From contig PSRH01000125.1 in NCBI GenBank assembly GCA_003175915.1, positions 1 to 14,222 of the forward strand: a stretch of DNA of 14,222 nucleotides, in the 5' to 3' direction. Source of the stretch: Candidatus Melainabacteria bacterium. Lineage in GTDB: Bacteria; Cyanobacteriota; Vampirovibrionia; Obscuribacterales; Obscuribacteraceae. This document shows positions 13,317 through 14,222 of this stretch, piece after piece. The stretch's first letter is position 1; the number at the start of each line of letters is the position of its first letter. The notes below the pieces were generated by a model. That model ran no database searches. It saw only the letters and a program-made list of their open reading frames with translations, and was not told the origin of the DNA. The position numbers and the translations under genes are program-made.

Positions 13317-14222
13317 ATGCAATCGATTGGCCAAAAGGAAGACTTAAAAGCGCTTGCCAGAGACTACGTCCTCGGGTGGGAACATCTGCCTTACCGTTCC
13401 CTTTATAACAACGATTTGAACGCCGCCTATTCGTATCTTGGCCAATTTCCGCAGTTTGAACTGGGCAGCTATAGTCCCTCCGGAGAGCTCTTTCTGTACA
13501 CCGAGCCAAACATGCTCGTTGGTGTCCGCTATCTGACTTCAGAAAGTAACAACCTTGGGTTTCATTGCGCTCGAATGGAGCCGGTCGTGTTCAAGCATTC
13601 GAGTCCATACGGCGTAGTCGAAATCGAGCCGGCCGCAAGGTTCCTTCGTGGCGTGCTCGCAAGCCTGGAAGGACCCTCACATCTATCAGCCATTGCCGAC
13701 TCGAGCAATATTTTCACGCAGCATGTTCTCCAGTCTTGCGGATTCCACCTTGCTGATACTATTGGTTGTTACCACATTCCAATCACAAAGCTCCCCGCTC
13801 TTGAGATCGATCCGGCCATCAGAGAAGCACGTTCCGATGATGTTCCGCATCTTTCAGCTTTTACAGCTACTTGCTTTTCGCACCATCGCCTCAATATCAA
13901 TCGTTTCAATACCGAACCTCTCTTCAGTAATGACTCAGTCGGAAAGACCTACAGCAGCTGGCTCGCAAAGGCGATCATAGAACGGGCTGAGGATCACGTA
14001 CTGGTCTTCGACGATGGCAAGGTTTCCGGTTTCTTGACCTTGCGCTTACCACCAAAACACGAAACCAAATTTGGTGTCAGAATTGGCCGCTTTATACTGG
14101 CTGGCGTCGATCCAGAGCGACACGGCAGAGGAATTTATCGTCGGATTATAATGGCTGGATTGAAGTGGCTACGCGATCAAGACGTACCAATTGGCGAAGG
14201 GAAAATGCACTTATCAAACTAT
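13317..14222 (+). CDS. wecD-like: WecD/RffC-like dTDP-Fuc4N acyltransferase (partial, C-terminus off right edge)
   Basis: Open from ATG 13317 to the window edge (302 residues, no stop). AGGA at 13307-13310, overlapping the previous stop, is the Shine-Dalgarno. The protein resembles the WecD GNAT acetyltransferase that N-acetylates dTDP-4-amino-4,6-dideoxygalactose: an N-terminal partial GNAT-like domain with SESNNLGFHCARMEP (75-89), QHVLQSCGFHLAD (135-147), then the catalytic domain IREARSDDVPHLSAF (168-182), KTYSSWLAKAI (210-220), FDDGKVSGFLTLR (231-243), IGRFILAGVDPERHGRGIYRRI (256-277) with the R-H-G-R-G acetyl-CoA pyrophosphate loop. E. coli WecD is about 224 residues, so this one has a longer N-terminal part. 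Directly after the ArnC-like gene and near wecE, it most likely acylates WecE's product. The acyl group is not certain. Confidence 0.82.
   Translation, partial: MQSIGQKEDLKALARDYVLGWEHLPYRSLYNNDLNAAYSYLGQFPQFELGSYSPSGELFLYTEPNMLVGVRYLTSESNNLGFHCARMEPVVFKHSSPYGVVEIEPAARFLRGVLASLEGPSHLSAIADSSNIFTQHVLQSCGFHLADTIGCYHIPITKLPALEIDPAIREARSDDVPHLSAFTATCFSHHRLNINRFNTEPLFSNDSVGKTYSSWLAKAIIERAEDHVLVFDDGKVSGFLTLRLPPKHETKFGVRIGRFILAGVDPERHGRGIYRRIIMAGLKWLRDQDVPIGEGKMHLSNY

Noticed and set aside
13565..13980. 63- and 110-codon plus-strand ORFs inside the WecD-like gene
   Set aside because: Alternative frames of a gene with clear GNAT motifs and a good Shine-Dalgarno.
1..14222. CRISPR array, tRNA, insertion sequence or phage genes
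   Set aside because: I found no regularly spaced repeats, cloverleaf-like gene, transposase or integrase motif, or paired terminal inverted repeats.

Overview
This window is a slice of a bacterial surface-polysaccharide (O-antigen, exopolysaccharide or glycoprotein-glycan) locus. It is densely coding and holds thirteen protein genes, eleven complete and two cut by the window edges. Most of the recognisable ones are glycosyltransferases, methyltransferases, acyltransferases or dTDP-sugar enzymes. I see no rRNA, tRNA, CRISPR array, transposase or integrase. A lipoprotein-type TPR protein, dTDP-deoxyaminosugar genes and a polyprenyl-phosphate-sugar type glycosyltransferase suggest a Gram-negative-type cell. 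The TPR style resembles that of cyanobacteria and their relatives, but this is weak evidence and I do not assign a taxon. Base composition is close to balanced. About half of the genes appear to start at GTG or TTG.

Layout, left to right. (1) 1-941, minus: a FemAB/GNAT-fold N-acyltransferase running off the left edge. (2) 1202-4699, plus: two overlapping family-2 glycosyltransferases with coiled-coil C-termini, then a TPR lipoprotein. (3) 9201-4746, minus: a compact five-gene set comprising a GH43-like beta-propeller protein, a third coiled-coil GT2, a SAM methyltransferase, an FdtA/QdtA-type sugar ketoisomerase (cupin) and a TylF-like O-methyltransferase. (4) 9326-10816, plus: a polytopic GT-C type membrane glycosyltransferase, tail-to-tail and overlapping with (5) 11978-10743, minus: the PLP aminotransferase WecE/RffA. 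(6) 12280-14222, plus: an ArnC/GtrB-like GT2 with two C-terminal membrane segments, then a WecD-like acyltransferase running off the right edge.

How they may work together. WecE makes dTDP-4-amino-4,6-dideoxygalactose (Fuc4N) and the WecD-like enzyme would N-acylate it. The ArnC-like enzyme could load a sugar, perhaps this one, onto undecaprenyl phosphate, and the GT-C protein could transfer such a lipid-linked sugar outside the cytoplasmic membrane. In parallel, the FdtA-type isomerase would open the 3-keto/3-amino (Fuc3N or Qui3N) branch from the same dTDP-4-keto-6-deoxyglucose precursor. Its aminotransferase partner is not in the window, and the left-edge acyltransferase is one candidate for finishing that sugar. 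The two methyltransferases would decorate sugars, and the three coiled-coil GT2 enzymes would build the glycan in the cytoplasm. Enzyme families are read from sequence motifs. The pathway connections are inference.

Most notable: three separate GT2 enzymes share a coiled coil followed by an almost identical C-terminal SWxxTxPxR tail; the GT-C/WecE/ArnC-like/WecD-like block resembles a lipid-linked Fuc4N-acyl pathway; and an apparently unexported glycosidase-fold propeller protein sits in the biosynthetic set.
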